Source of the DNA: an uncultured Robinsoniella sp.
GTDB lineage: Bacteria > Bacillota > Clostridia > Lachnospirales > Lachnospiraceae
NCBI GenBank assembly: GCA_900540475.1
Contig: UQGG01000031.1
Location: forward strand, 1-64,000
Direction: 5' to 3'
Length of the DNA: 64,000 bases
Positions 9,211 through 17,991 of the stretch are shown here, piece by piece; position 1 is the first letter of the stretch, and every line of letters starts with the position of its first letter. The notes under the pieces were generated by a model. That model did not search any database. It saw only the letters and a program-made list of their open reading frames with translations, and was not told the DNA's origin. The translations under genes and the position numbers were made by a program.

Positions 9211-10908
9211 ATGGATTTACACAGTAAAAAAGATTTCAGAGACTTGTTATTAAAGATAGAACGACCGCTTATTACGTTGTATACAAAGGAAAAAGCAGGT
9301 CTTGTCCTTGGCAGCACCAAGGCGGCTTACGGTCGGCATACGATTAAAATGGAAGCATTCTCAAGGCAGCTTTGGGGGCTGGTACCTTTCTGGTCCGGCG
9401 GCGGAAACGATCCGGTGTTTGAAGAAATCTACCGAAAAGGGCTGGCAGCCGGCACGAATCCGGAAAGTGATGAGTACTGGGGCGGCTTTTGGGATGGCGA
9501 CCAACGATTTGTAGAGATGGCAGCAATCGCTTATGGATTGATCATGGCTCCGGAGAAGCTGTGGATACCATTAAACGAACAAGAACAGGATAATCTGGCG
9601 AAGTGGTTAGATGGGATCAATCATTATCAGCTCCCCCAATGCAATTGGGTATTTTTTGCAATTCTGGTCAATATGGCATTGAAAAAATGTAATAAACCAT
9701 ACAGTCAGGAAAAAATGGAATATTATTTGGAGCTGGCAGAAGATTACTATCTGGGCGAGGGCTGGTATCAGGATGGAGCTTCTGAACAAAAAGACTATTA
9801 TATATCTTTTGCCATGCATTTTTACAGTCTTTTATATGCCAGGGTGATGGAAAGAGAAGACCCGGTACGTAGTCATTTATTTAAGGAGCGTGCAGCGGTA
9901 TTTGGCAGACAGTTTATATACTGGTTTGATGAGGAAGGAGCAGCCATACCTTATGGACGTTCCATGACGTATCGGTTTGCCCAGGTAAGCTTTTTTAGTG
10001 CCTGCCTGATGGCGGGTGTCTATCCGTTTTCGGTTGGACAGATGAAGGGGCTGATCGTAAGACATCTGCATTACTGGATGGAAAAACCAATTTTTGACAG
10101 AGATGATATCCTGACGATCGGTTATGGTTATCAGAATCTGATCATGAGTGAAATTTATAATGCGCCGGGTTCTCCTTACTGGGCACTGAAGACATTTGCA
10201 GTGCTTATGCTTCCGGATGAGCATCCCTTTTGGGAAGCAAAAGCAGAGGTTATGCCAAACCTGGAAACGCAGATTACCCTGTCGTATGCAGAAATGCTGA
10301 TTCATCGTTACCCACATCATACAACGGCATTTGTACCGGGCAAACACAGTCCAAATGATTTGGGACATGCAACAGAAAAATATGGGAAGTTTGCCTATGA
10401 TACACGATTTCCCTTTCATGTGTCGAAGTCGGCATACACCCTGCGCGATGCGGCGCCGGATAGTATGCTGGCGTTTCTGATCGATGATATTGTGTATGTT
10501 CGCAGAAACTGTAAAGAGTATCAAGTTACTGACGAAAACGTGGTATCAGTCTGGAGTCCGTTCCCGGGAATTATGGTAAAGACGATTATCACACCGACGA
10601 AGGAGGGGCATATCAGGATACATCAAATAGAAAGTACGCACGAGTGCCTGGCTTATGACTGCGGCTTTGCAGTAGAAGCAGATATGCCTTTAGAGGAAAC
10701 CGTAGAAAGAGCGGACAATGCTATGGCAAAAAATGCTGATGCGGTCTGCGAAGTGATGCTGATGGAAGGGGACGGCGTTGGAACGATTATTGATGCTGCG
10801 CCAAATACTAATTTAATGTATCCCATATCAAAGATTCCTGCTATCTGTTATCAAATTTCTAAAGGGAGGACAAAGATTGTGACCCGCGTGAGAGCAGAGG
10901 TGCTTTGA
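9211..10908 (+). CDS. DUF2264 family protein, probable glycan-degradation enzyme
   Basis: A 565-residue protein. The aromatic alpha/alpha-barrel-like region includes AFSRQLWGLVPFWSGGG, YWGGFWDGDQRFVEMA and CNWVFFAILVNMAL, typical of DUF2264. This family is regularly found in polysaccharide-utilisation loci and has an all-alpha toroid fold resembling lyases or hydrolases. No reaction can be assigned from the sequence. The start at 9211 follows an AGAGGAAGGGAAG ribosome binding site and lies 25 nt after the GH88 stop, so the two genes are co-transcribed. A strong terminator follows. Confidence 0.75.
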   Translation: MDLHSKKDFRDLLLKIERPLITLYTKEKAGLVLGSTKAAYGRHTIKMEAFSRQLWGLVPFWSGGGNDPVFEEIYRKGLAAGTNPESDEYWGGFWDGDQRFVEMAAIAYGLIMAPEKLWIPLNEQEQDNLAKWLDGINHYQLPQCNWVFFAILVNMALKKCNKPYSQEKMEYYLELAEDYYLGEGWYQDGASEQKDYYISFAMHFYSLLYARVMEREDPVRSHLFKERAAVFGRQFIYWFDEEGAAIPYGRSMTYRFAQVSFFSACLMAGVYPFSVGQMKGLIVRHLHYWMEKPIFDRDDILTIGYGYQNLIMSEIYNAPGSPYWALKTFAVLMLPDEHPFWEAKAEVMPNLETQITLSYAEMLIHRYPHHTTAFVPGKHSPNDLGHATEKYGKFAYDTRFPFHVSKSAYTLRDAAPDSMLAFLIDDIVYVRRNCKEYQVTDENVVSVWSPFPGIMVKTIITPTKEGHIRIHQIESTHECLAYDCGFAVEADMPLEETVERADNAMAKNADAVCEVMLMEGDGVGTIIDAAPNTNLMYPISKIPAICYQISKGRTKIVTRVRAEVL

Positions 10909-10941
10909 AAGTAAGCTGAAAGTTAAAAATCGTGACTTTAA

Positions 10942-10986
10942 AATAACGACATTTGTTTGAAATGGATAACAAATGTCGTTATTTTT
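10942..10986 (+). terminator. Strong terminator after the GH88-DUF2264 unit
   Basis: A 16-bp perfect stem, AATAACGACATTTGTT with its complement at 10968-10983, merges into a T run. Confidence 0.9.
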
Positions 10987-11093
10987 CTGTAGATTGTACA
11001 TAATCCCCAGGGGTATCGCATTTTAACTAGTAGGAGCTAAAAGAATATGTTATATTTTGAGCAATAAATTTCATAAATGGAAAGGAGAAAGAA

Positions 11094-12017
11094 GTGAAAA
11101 AAATCAAAGGATTTACGAAAGAAGTAAAAAGAAACTGGCTGCTGTTTCTAATGCTTGTACCCGCACTCGTATATTTTGCAGTATTCTGCTACGCACCAAT
11201 GGGAGGAATCATACTGGCATTTAAAAAATTCAATTATAATTTGGGGATTTTTAATAGCCCGTGGGTTGGACTGCAGAATTTTAAATTCCTTTTAACGGGG
11301 GGAGTACTATGGAGAATAACCAAAAATACAGTACTATTTAATATTGCATTCATAGTCGTTGATGTTGTTTTTCAAGTGGGACTTGCGATCTGTCTGAATG
11401 AGATAACCCATAAATGGTTTAAAAAGTTAAACCAGTCATTAATGTTTCTGCCGTATTTCATCTCCTATGTATTGTTGCAGACACTCATATATGGAATCTT
11501 TAATTATGAGTATGGAATTTTAAATAATATCCTGCAGGCAATGGGACGCGAACCATTTAATGCTTACACAGATGCCGGAGTTTGGAAATACATTTTAGTA
11601 TTCTTCTATGAATGGAAGGGAATTGGCTATGGTGTGGTGGTGTATCTGGCAGCAATCACCGGTATTGACGGTTCGTTATATGAGGCAGCCAGAGTGGATG
11701 GAGCCACAAAATGGCAGCAAATCAAGAAAATCACACTGCCCTTACTTAGACCGACTGCTGTTATTCTGACACTTTTAGCAGTAGGCCGGATCATGAAAGG
11801 CCAGTTTGAATTGTTCTATCAGGTCGTCGGAACGAATGGAGCTATATATAAAGCAACAGATATCATTGATACTTATGTGTTCCGTTCTATTACGCAGACC
11901 TTTGATCCGGGAATGGCAACGGCGGCGGGCTTGTATCAGTCGATATTCGGTTTTGTATTGATTATGGTGGTCAATAAGATAGTGAAAAAGATTGAGCCTG
12001 ATTATGCCTTGTTTTAG
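11094..12017 (+). CDS. Sugar ABC importer permease, LplB type
   Basis: A 307-residue inner-membrane permease with about six membrane spans. The EAA loop reads YEAARVDGATKWQQIKKITL, where the shared ATPase would dock. GTG is used as the start, with AAAGGAG upstream. It is first of permease-permease-lipoprotein (11094-14611). It is related to LplB/YtcP-type importers that carry oligosaccharides such as lyase products. No ATPase gene is adjacent, as is usual for this subfamily. Confidence 0.9.
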   Translation: MKKIKGFTKEVKRNWLLFLMLVPALVYFAVFCYAPMGGIILAFKKFNYNLGIFNSPWVGLQNFKFLLTGGVLWRITKNTVLFNIAFIVVDVVFQVGLAICLNEITHKWFKKLNQSLMFLPYFISYVLLQTLIYGIFNYEYGILNNILQAMGREPFNAYTDAGVWKYILVFFYEWKGIGYGVVVYLAAITGIDGSLYEAARVDGATKWQQIKKITLPLLRPTAVILTLLAVGRIMKGQFELFYQVVGTNGAIYKATDIIDTYVFRSITQTFDPGMATAAGLYQSIFGFVLIMVVNKIVKKIEPDYALF

Positions 12018-12054
12018 GGAGCTGGTGAATGAAAACACATAGATAGGAGTTAAA

Positions 12055-12930
12055 ATGGAAGAAAAAACATCATTTATTAAGATATTATCATACATTGCTG
12101 TGGTGGGCGTTGCGATCATATGTCTGGCACCCTTTTGGCTGATCGTAGCAGGTTCTTTTTCAAGTGAGAGTGATATCATTAATTATGGATATTCACTTTG
12201 GCCGAGAAATTTTTCACTGGCGTCTTACCAGCTGGTGTTTCAAATACCATCAAAGATCATTGACGCATATAAGGTATCGATTACCGTTACGGTAGCAGGT
12301 ACAACTACCAGCTTGCTGATCACTGCTATGACGGCTTACGTATTGATGCGAAAAGACTTTAAATATCGAAATCAGATTGCCATGCTGTTCTACTTTCCGA
12401 CAATATTCAGCGGTGGAATGCTTCCCTCATATTTGCTGATATCAAAATATTTAGGATTGAAAAATAATATTCTGGCACTTATTTTACCGGGACTTTTGTC
12501 TGCATGGAATATATTTATGATGCGCAATTTTATGAGAGATATTCCCGACTCACTGATGGAATCTGCGAAATTAGATGGCGCAAACGATTTTCAGATTTTC
12601 AGCAAGATTTACCTGCCGCTGTCAAAGGCGGGACTTGCTACGATCGGACTCTTTATAGCTCTGGGGTACTGGAATAACTGGTCGGATGCTATGCTCTACA
12701 TGGATAAGCCGGCAATGTATCCTCTACAATATCTGCTGTACTCAATGCTTGCCAGTATGAAGGGAATTCAACAGGCAGCAGCACTGGCCGGGATTGCGAT
12801 GCCTGCAATGCCGACAGAAACCTTTAAAATGGCAATGGCATTGGTAACAACAGGACCTATTTTGCTGGTTTATCCTTTTGTTCAGCGTTATTTTGTAAAA
12901 GGAGTTACGATTGGAGCGGTTAAAGGGTGA
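12055..12930 (+). CDS. Sugar ABC importer permease, YtcP/LplC type
   Basis: A 291-residue second permease of the heterodimer, with about six membrane spans. The EAA loop is ESAKLDGANDFQIFSKIYL, and the C terminus is KGVTIGAVKG, the usual ending of this family. AGGAG precedes the ATG, and the gene lies 37 nt after the first permease. It acts with the gene before it and the lipoprotein after it. Confidence 0.9.
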   Translation: MEEKTSFIKILSYIAVVGVAIICLAPFWLIVAGSFSSESDIINYGYSLWPRNFSLASYQLVFQIPSKIIDAYKVSITVTVAGTTTSLLITAMTAYVLMRKDFKYRNQIAMLFYFPTIFSGGMLPSYLLISKYLGLKNNILALILPGLLSAWNIFMMRNFMRDIPDSLMESAKLDGANDFQIFSKIYLPLSKAGLATIGLFIALGYWNNWSDAMLYMDKPAMYPLQYLLYSMLASMKGIQQAAALAGIAMPAMPTETFKMAMALVTTGPILLVYPFVQRYFVKGVTIGAVKG

Positions 12931-13015
12931 TTTAGACACAAGTCCGTTTACATAAATGTTGGTTTCACTTAAAATATTATATAGATCAAACAAAAAAGAA
13001 TGGGAGGATTTTAAA

Positions 13016-14611
13016 ATGAGAAAACAAAGATTAATGGCGGCTGCACTGGCTGGAGTTCTATTTCTGTCCGGTTGCCAGAGTGCTGCAGGGGGAACTTCTC
13101 CATCAACTAATTCTTCGGAAACACAGTCACAAGATTCAAATTCACAAGGTACAGATGCGGCAGCGACAGGAGAGGGTTATCAGATACCGGCGGATTGGGA
13201 TATCAGTGAGCCGGTTAATTTAAAAGTTTACTGTATTGGCGATGAAGGCGGTATCTATGCCGATGATATGCTGGAAAACATGAACAAAATTCTAAAAGAG
13301 CGTATCAATGCCACGATTGAGCCGGTCATGGTCTCATGGGGAGAATATCAGCAGAAGCTGCCACTTGTATGGACGGGCGGTGATAATTATGATCTGACCT
13401 ATGTAGCCGACTGGACTGGTTATACGACGGAGAGTACCAAGGGACCATTTTATAAAATGGATGAACTATTGCCCGTATATGCTCCCAAAACTTATCAGGA
13501 ACTTTTGGAAAAAGATATTTGGCCGTATTGTGAAGTTGAGGGGAATATCTATATGGTTCCGGGGATAACAGATGAGTGTCAGTCACATTTTTATGTTTAC
13601 AGAGAGGATTTGAGAAAGAAATATGACTGCCCTGAAATTGTTGATCTGGCAACTTTTGAGACTTATCTGGACGCCATTAAGACCAATGAGCCTGAGATGT
13701 TTCCGATCCTTCAGGAAGGTTCACAGAATATGCTTTGGTGGATGTTCCTGTATGAGAATGACTGGGGCAGACCTGTTGACGGACCTGGCGGGGTACTGAC
13801 ATATAAGATGACAGAAGGAAAAGAAGTATTTGATGTTACCCAAACAAAAGAGTATCAGGCGTTCACTGAAAAAATGCGTGAATGGTATGAGAAAGGGTAT
13901 TGGTCTCAAAGTGTAATGGCTGAAACAACGGCGATTCGTGATCAGTTTTATGCCGGCAAAACGGCTGTATGCATGGACAATTATCATGGCGCTAATGAAA
14001 TGTATATAAGAAACAGTGTGGACAACCCTGATTGGGAGTTGGGACTGTTTGAGATTGAGGGAGATACCAAAGTAGAAGGCATGTCGCCTACAGGCAATGG
14101 AATGGCTATTAGCGCAAACAGTAAGAATCCTGAAAGAGCAATGATGTTCCTGGAACTGTGTCATCAGGATGAAGCGGTTTACAATTCGATTCTATATGGA
14201 ATTGATGGAGTCACCTATATTGATAACGGCGATATGACAACAAGTACACCGTCAGACAAGGATCCCACAAGCTTAGCCGGAAGGAACATTGGAATGGGAA
14301 TCAATGATTACAAATTCATGAAAGGAACCAGAGAGGACTGGCCATATCTGAAGGAAGTTAAGGAAAAGCTTAAGGCAAAAACAGTTATTCCGGCACTGGC
14401 GGGCTTTGTTATGAATCAGGATTCAATATCAGCCGAACTGGCAGCATTGAACAGTACCTGCGATGAGTATAAGAAACCGCTGGAAAAAGGTGTTGTAGAT
14501 CCGGCTGCCGGAATACCTGAGCTGCAGCAGAAATTAAAGGACGCTGGAATTGATAAAGTGAAAGATGAAGTAAACAAACAGTTAGACGCTTATTGGGCAG
14601 AGAAAAAATAA
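13016..14611 (+). CDS. Extracellular sugar-binding lipoprotein, LplA type
   Basis: A 531-residue type 1 extracellular solute-binding protein. The signal peptide ends in the lipobox LSGC, with Cys20 lipidated, followed by a Ser/Thr/Gln-rich linker to about residue 55. The start at 13016 (GGGAGG upstream) gives a proper signal peptide, whereas an earlier in-frame ATG would not. The large size fits the LplA/YtcQ-type binding proteins for oligosaccharides. It delivers substrate to the two permeases encoded just before it. Confidence 0.9.
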   Translation: MRKQRLMAAALAGVLFLSGCQSAAGGTSPSTNSSETQSQDSNSQGTDAAATGEGYQIPADWDISEPVNLKVYCIGDEGGIYADDMLENMNKILKERINATIEPVMVSWGEYQQKLPLVWTGGDNYDLTYVADWTGYTTESTKGPFYKMDELLPVYAPKTYQELLEKDIWPYCEVEGNIYMVPGITDECQSHFYVYREDLRKKYDCPEIVDLATFETYLDAIKTNEPEMFPILQEGSQNMLWWMFLYENDWGRPVDGPGGVLTYKMTEGKEVFDVTQTKEYQAFTEKMREWYEKGYWSQSVMAETTAIRDQFYAGKTAVCMDNYHGANEMYIRNSVDNPDWELGLFEIEGDTKVEGMSPTGNGMAISANSKNPERAMMFLELCHQDEAVYNSILYGIDGVTYIDNGDMTTSTPSDKDPTSLAGRNIGMGINDYKFMKGTREDWPYLKEVKEKLKAKTVIPALAGFVMNQDSISAELAALNSTCDEYKKPLEKGVVDPAAGIPELQQKLKDAGIDKVKDEVNKQLDAYWAEKK

Positions 14612-14711
14612 GGCTAATGAGCATTGTTCAGAATAGGAAAAACGGATGCACGAGTGGAGGGTGTGTGGTATACTTTACTTAGCGGATAAAAGCAAAGAGG
14701 GGGACTCTGAT

Positions 14712-16958
14712 GTGAGATTGTTAAGGAAAATATTTAAAAAAGATGCCCTGTTATATAAAACCGTACTGCTATTTGTACTGGCTACGGCAATCATGATCAG
14801 TGTTCTGACCGCTGTGTTCGGAACCTATTTTGAACAAATACTGCAAGAAGAGAAGTTTAACAATGCAAGTAAAAATTTAACCCAGGTTTCAAACATTCTT
14901 CAGTTTCGTGAAGAGTATGCACACCGGCTGCTTCAACAGATACAACAGGACAAGGAATTTGAGAAGTTGTTTTCTTCGGGGTATTATGATTCGAATCAGA
15001 TTATGCAGAGTCTTAACCGGCTTGATTATTTGCGGATGACAATTCCCAATATATTTTCCATTTATATTTATAACCAGGAGGAGGATATTGTTTATAATTC
15101 CAGTTCTGTTGCAGCGTCCAGGGTCAATAAAAAGGAATATTTTACGGATCAGGGTTTTGCTGAGATTCTTGGTGATATGGACAAGTATGAAAAAAACAGT
15201 CCAATCTTTCGAACGATATCTTCTCCAACTATCATTAACAAAGATTATAGTGTCAATGTATATACCTATATTTTGTATGAACGTTACAACTCCGGAAAGA
15301 TTAATAATATTGTTGCACTTAATTTTGACGCAGGGTGGATTAAAGAGGGATTGGGATATATCCAAAACCAGGATTTTGCCGCAGAGGACATCAGGATTAT
15401 TAACAAATCCGGGCAAATTACATATTCCTCCGATAAAAAGGAATTGGGGACTTCTTTTTCAGATGAAAAGATATTGGAGCAGATATTAGCAGAAGGTCAA
15501 AGCGGATATTTTGTTACAGAGGATCAGCAACTGGTAACGTATGTTTTTTCTGAGAATCAGGGATATGCCGACTGGATTTTTATGTCAATGAATGATTTTG
15601 GTAATATCATGCAGCCTATTAATCATTTGAAACTATTTATATATGGATGCAGTATTCTGCTTTTTCTGATTAGTGTAGTTGGGGTCATTTTTCTATCGGT
15701 CAGGTTATATCTGCCGATAAAATCCCGGCTGTCCACAGTGGAAATGCTGGAAATAGAACGACAGAAAAAACTGGTAATGGATCGCCGTTTGTACCTGAAA
15801 AAACTGGTTTATGGCAATGCTGGAAGTCTGGAGGAGGAAATAAAAAAACAATTCAAAGAACTGGATATTCAGTTTGGGATAGAGGGGGGTATCTGCCTTT
15901 CACTGGTTTCAATTGATTATCTGGACAGCTTTAAGCGAAAATACGGGTATCAGACTTCAGGGATTTTGGAGTCCATCCTGGAAATGACAGAAAAAAGTTT
16001 CGGTAAGTATTTTGAAGAAATGTTTTGTGTGGAAATCCAGGAGGGGATGTATGCGGTAGTTATCCGAAGTGCAGAAATTCAGGAGAATAAACATCTGAAA
16101 TTAATTGGAGAAGTCATTAATGATCTTAACAAGACGTTGGAGGAAAGACTGCAGACCACTATCAGTATATCCGTGAGCCAATATGGAGAATCAGTATCTG
16201 AGCTGCCGTTTATGCTTTCAGAAGTTCTGAATGTCCAGGCTAATCGATATCTGCTGGGGTTTGGAACAATCCTCTGTGCAGAAGATATCCTGAAAGAAGA
16301 ACCGATTCCCTATGAATATCCAAAGGCGGCGGAGAAAAACATTATTACAAATCTGTTTAAGGGAAGGCTTGCGGAAACACTTGATGCTTATGAGGTGTTT
16401 TTTCAAGAAATAAAAAAATATTCTGTTGATGAAATTAAGATTTCTTTTTTGCAGCTTTCCTATGCCATTAAATATTATTCTCAGAACACAATGGCGGAAC
16501 GGTCGAATATCTTGATCGGTTATGAGGATTTTACTGCAAAGATTCAATCATTAAAAACAATTCAGGCGGTAAGCCAATTGTTTTATCATCTATTTGAAGA
16601 GATGACCGAGAATATGGAGAATCTGTCCAGAACAAAATATGAGACGTTGATTGAGCAGGTTAAAGAGCGCATTGCAAAGGATTATGGAGATATGAATTTT
16701 TCTATTAACGATGCGGCAGAAGAAGCAGGCATATCCGCAGCTTATCTGGGACGTTTATTTAAACGGGTAGTAGGAGTTCCTTTTACGGAATATCTGACCG
16801 GATATCGGCTGGATGAGGCATGCAGGCTTTTGCTGAATACTGAGATGACAATCAATGAAATATCAGAAGCTACCGGTTTTACCAATAGTTCGTATTTTTA
16901 TGTGCTGTTTAGAAAAAACTTGCAGTGTACTCCTAACCAGTACCGGAAAAATACATAA
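14712..16958 (+). CDS. Membrane-anchored AraC-type sensor-regulator
   Basis: A 748-residue one-component regulator. A first membrane span (about 17-37) and a second (about 310-335) flank an extracytoplasmic sensor of ~270 residues. A cytoplasmic linker (about 340-640) follows, and a C-terminal AraC double HTH (about 650-748) ends with GFTNSSYFYVLFRKNLQCTP. I chose the GTG at 14712 because GAGGGGG lies 8 nt upstream; an ATG at 14646 has no ribosome binding site. Such proteins sense an external sugar and activate the neighbouring transporter directly, without a kinase. It follows the lipoprotein gene by 100 nt. Confidence 0.85.
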   Translation: MRLLRKIFKKDALLYKTVLLFVLATAIMISVLTAVFGTYFEQILQEEKFNNASKNLTQVSNILQFREEYAHRLLQQIQQDKEFEKLFSSGYYDSNQIMQSLNRLDYLRMTIPNIFSIYIYNQEEDIVYNSSSVAASRVNKKEYFTDQGFAEILGDMDKYEKNSPIFRTISSPTIINKDYSVNVYTYILYERYNSGKINNIVALNFDAGWIKEGLGYIQNQDFAAEDIRIINKSGQITYSSDKKELGTSFSDEKILEQILAEGQSGYFVTEDQQLVTYVFSENQGYADWIFMSMNDFGNIMQPINHLKLFIYGCSILLFLISVVGVIFLSVRLYLPIKSRLSTVEMLEIERQKKLVMDRRLYLKKLVYGNAGSLEEEIKKQFKELDIQFGIEGGICLSLVSIDYLDSFKRKYGYQTSGILESILEMTEKSFGKYFEEMFCVEIQEGMYAVVIRSAEIQENKHLKLIGEVINDLNKTLEERLQTTISISVSQYGESVSELPFMLSEVLNVQANRYLLGFGTILCAEDILKEEPIPYEYPKAAEKNIITNLFKGRLAETLDAYEVFFQEIKKYSVDEIKISFLQLSYAIKYYSQNTMAERSNILIGYEDFTAKIQSLKTIQAVSQLFYHLFEEMTENMENLSRTKYETLIEQVKERIAKDYGDMNFSINDAAEEAGISAAYLGRLFKRVVGVPFTEYLTGYRLDEACRLLLNTEMTINEISEATGFTNSSYFYVLFRKNLQCTPNQYRKNT

Positions 16959-17005
16959 TATGCCGATAGTTCCCGGGAGATCAAGGATTTGGTTAGCTAT
17001 AAAAG

Positions 17006-17050
17006 CAGAAAGCGCTTCATGCTTAACTTATGAAGTGCTTTCTGTTTTTT
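17006..17050. terminator. Bidirectional terminator between convergent genes
   Basis: CAGAAAGCGCTTCAT pairs with ATGAAGTGCTTTCTG with one G:U pair and is followed by six T on the plus strand. On the minus strand a short T run follows as well. It separates the AraC sensor gene from the convergent activase gene, whose stop codon touches it. Confidence 0.85.
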
Positions 17051-17978
17051 AATGAAAGGATTCGATAGCAGTTTTGCTGCAGCCGCAGAGTTTCATTTGT
17101 TTTTTCCACTGTTGTTTCATTTCTGGTGTTGTGGTGGCAGTTTCAAATAAACCGGATGCCCCAATAGAGTGCCCCTTATCTTTACCCATGTTATGATAGG
17201 GCATAATTTGCACACCTGCCAGTTGGGGATATTGTGATTCCAGACCAGCAATTCCCATAAAGTGTTCCTCTGTATCATTGATACCCGGGATGATCGGACA
17301 GCGCAGTATGATCGTTTTACCAAGGGTATACAGGCGATTCAGATTATCCATAATCAATCGGTTGTCAACTCCGGTAAATTTTAGATGTAGTGAGGAAGAG
17401 GTTAACTTATAGTCAAACAGGAAACAATCGACCAGCGCAGCAGCTTGTTCTATGACATCCGGATTGACATAACCAGATGTCTCCACGCAGGTATGAAGAG
17501 CAGCTTTTTTCGCCTGCTTTAGAAGCGCCAGAGTAAATCCCGGCTGGGCAAATGGTTCACCGCCCGTTATAGTCAACCCACCGCCGCTGGCTGTATAGTA
17601 GGCGGTATCCTTTACGACAGTCTCCATTACCTGGGAGACGGTAAGTTCTTGGCCGTAAAGCTTAAGGGCGTCGGCAGGACAACGGTCAGCACAAATACCG
17701 CAGGTCTGACAAAGTGTTCGGTCAAACAAGTGCCGGCCGCCGACTAACCGGTGTGCCTGATGCCTGCAGTTATGTACACAGTTTCCGCAGCCGATGCATT
17801 TTTCCCGGAAAAAAGCCAGTTGTGATGCCGCTTTCCAGGATTCTGGATTATGGCACCACCGGCAGGACAGGGGGCAGCCCTTTAGGAACACGGCGGTACG
17901 GATACCCGGACCGTCATGCAGAGCGCTGCGTTCAATGGAGAGGATGTTACCGGTTAACGATTTTTTATCAGCTAGCAT
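17049..17978 (-). CDS. Glycyl radical enzyme activating enzyme (radical SAM)
   Basis: A 309-residue radical SAM enzyme of the PflA type. It abstracts hydrogen from the glycine of its partner enzyme. The cluster motif CxxxCxxC is Cys35, Cys39 and Cys42 (GCPLSCRWC). A ferredoxin-like insert carries two four-Cys sets, Cys61/64/67/71 and Cys90/93/96/100, as in activases of dehydratase-type glycyl radical enzymes. GGG(L)TITGGEP is also present. GGAGGT lies before the ATG, and the gene starts 13 nt after the glycyl radical enzyme stop, so they are co-transcribed. Confidence 0.93.
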   Translation of the reverse strand: MLADKKSLTGNILSIERSALHDGPGIRTAVFLKGCPLSCRWCHNPESWKAASQLAFFREKCIGCGNCVHNCRHQAHRLVGGRHLFDRTLCQTCGICADRCPADALKLYGQELTVSQVMETVVKDTAYYTASGGGLTITGGEPFAQPGFTLALLKQAKKAALHTCVETSGYVNPDVIEQAAALVDCFLFDYKLTSSSLHLKFTGVDNRLIMDNLNRLYTLGKTIILRCPIIPGINDTEEHFMGIAGLESQYPQLAGVQIMPYHNMGKDKGHSIGASGLFETATTTPEMKQQWKKQMKLCGCSKTAIESFH

Positions 17979-17991
17979 TGTCCACCTCCGC

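Noticed and set aside
9877..10524. 215-codon minus-strand frame inside the DUF2264 gene
   Set aside because: It is entirely antisense to a recognised family, and has no ribosome binding site or known domain.
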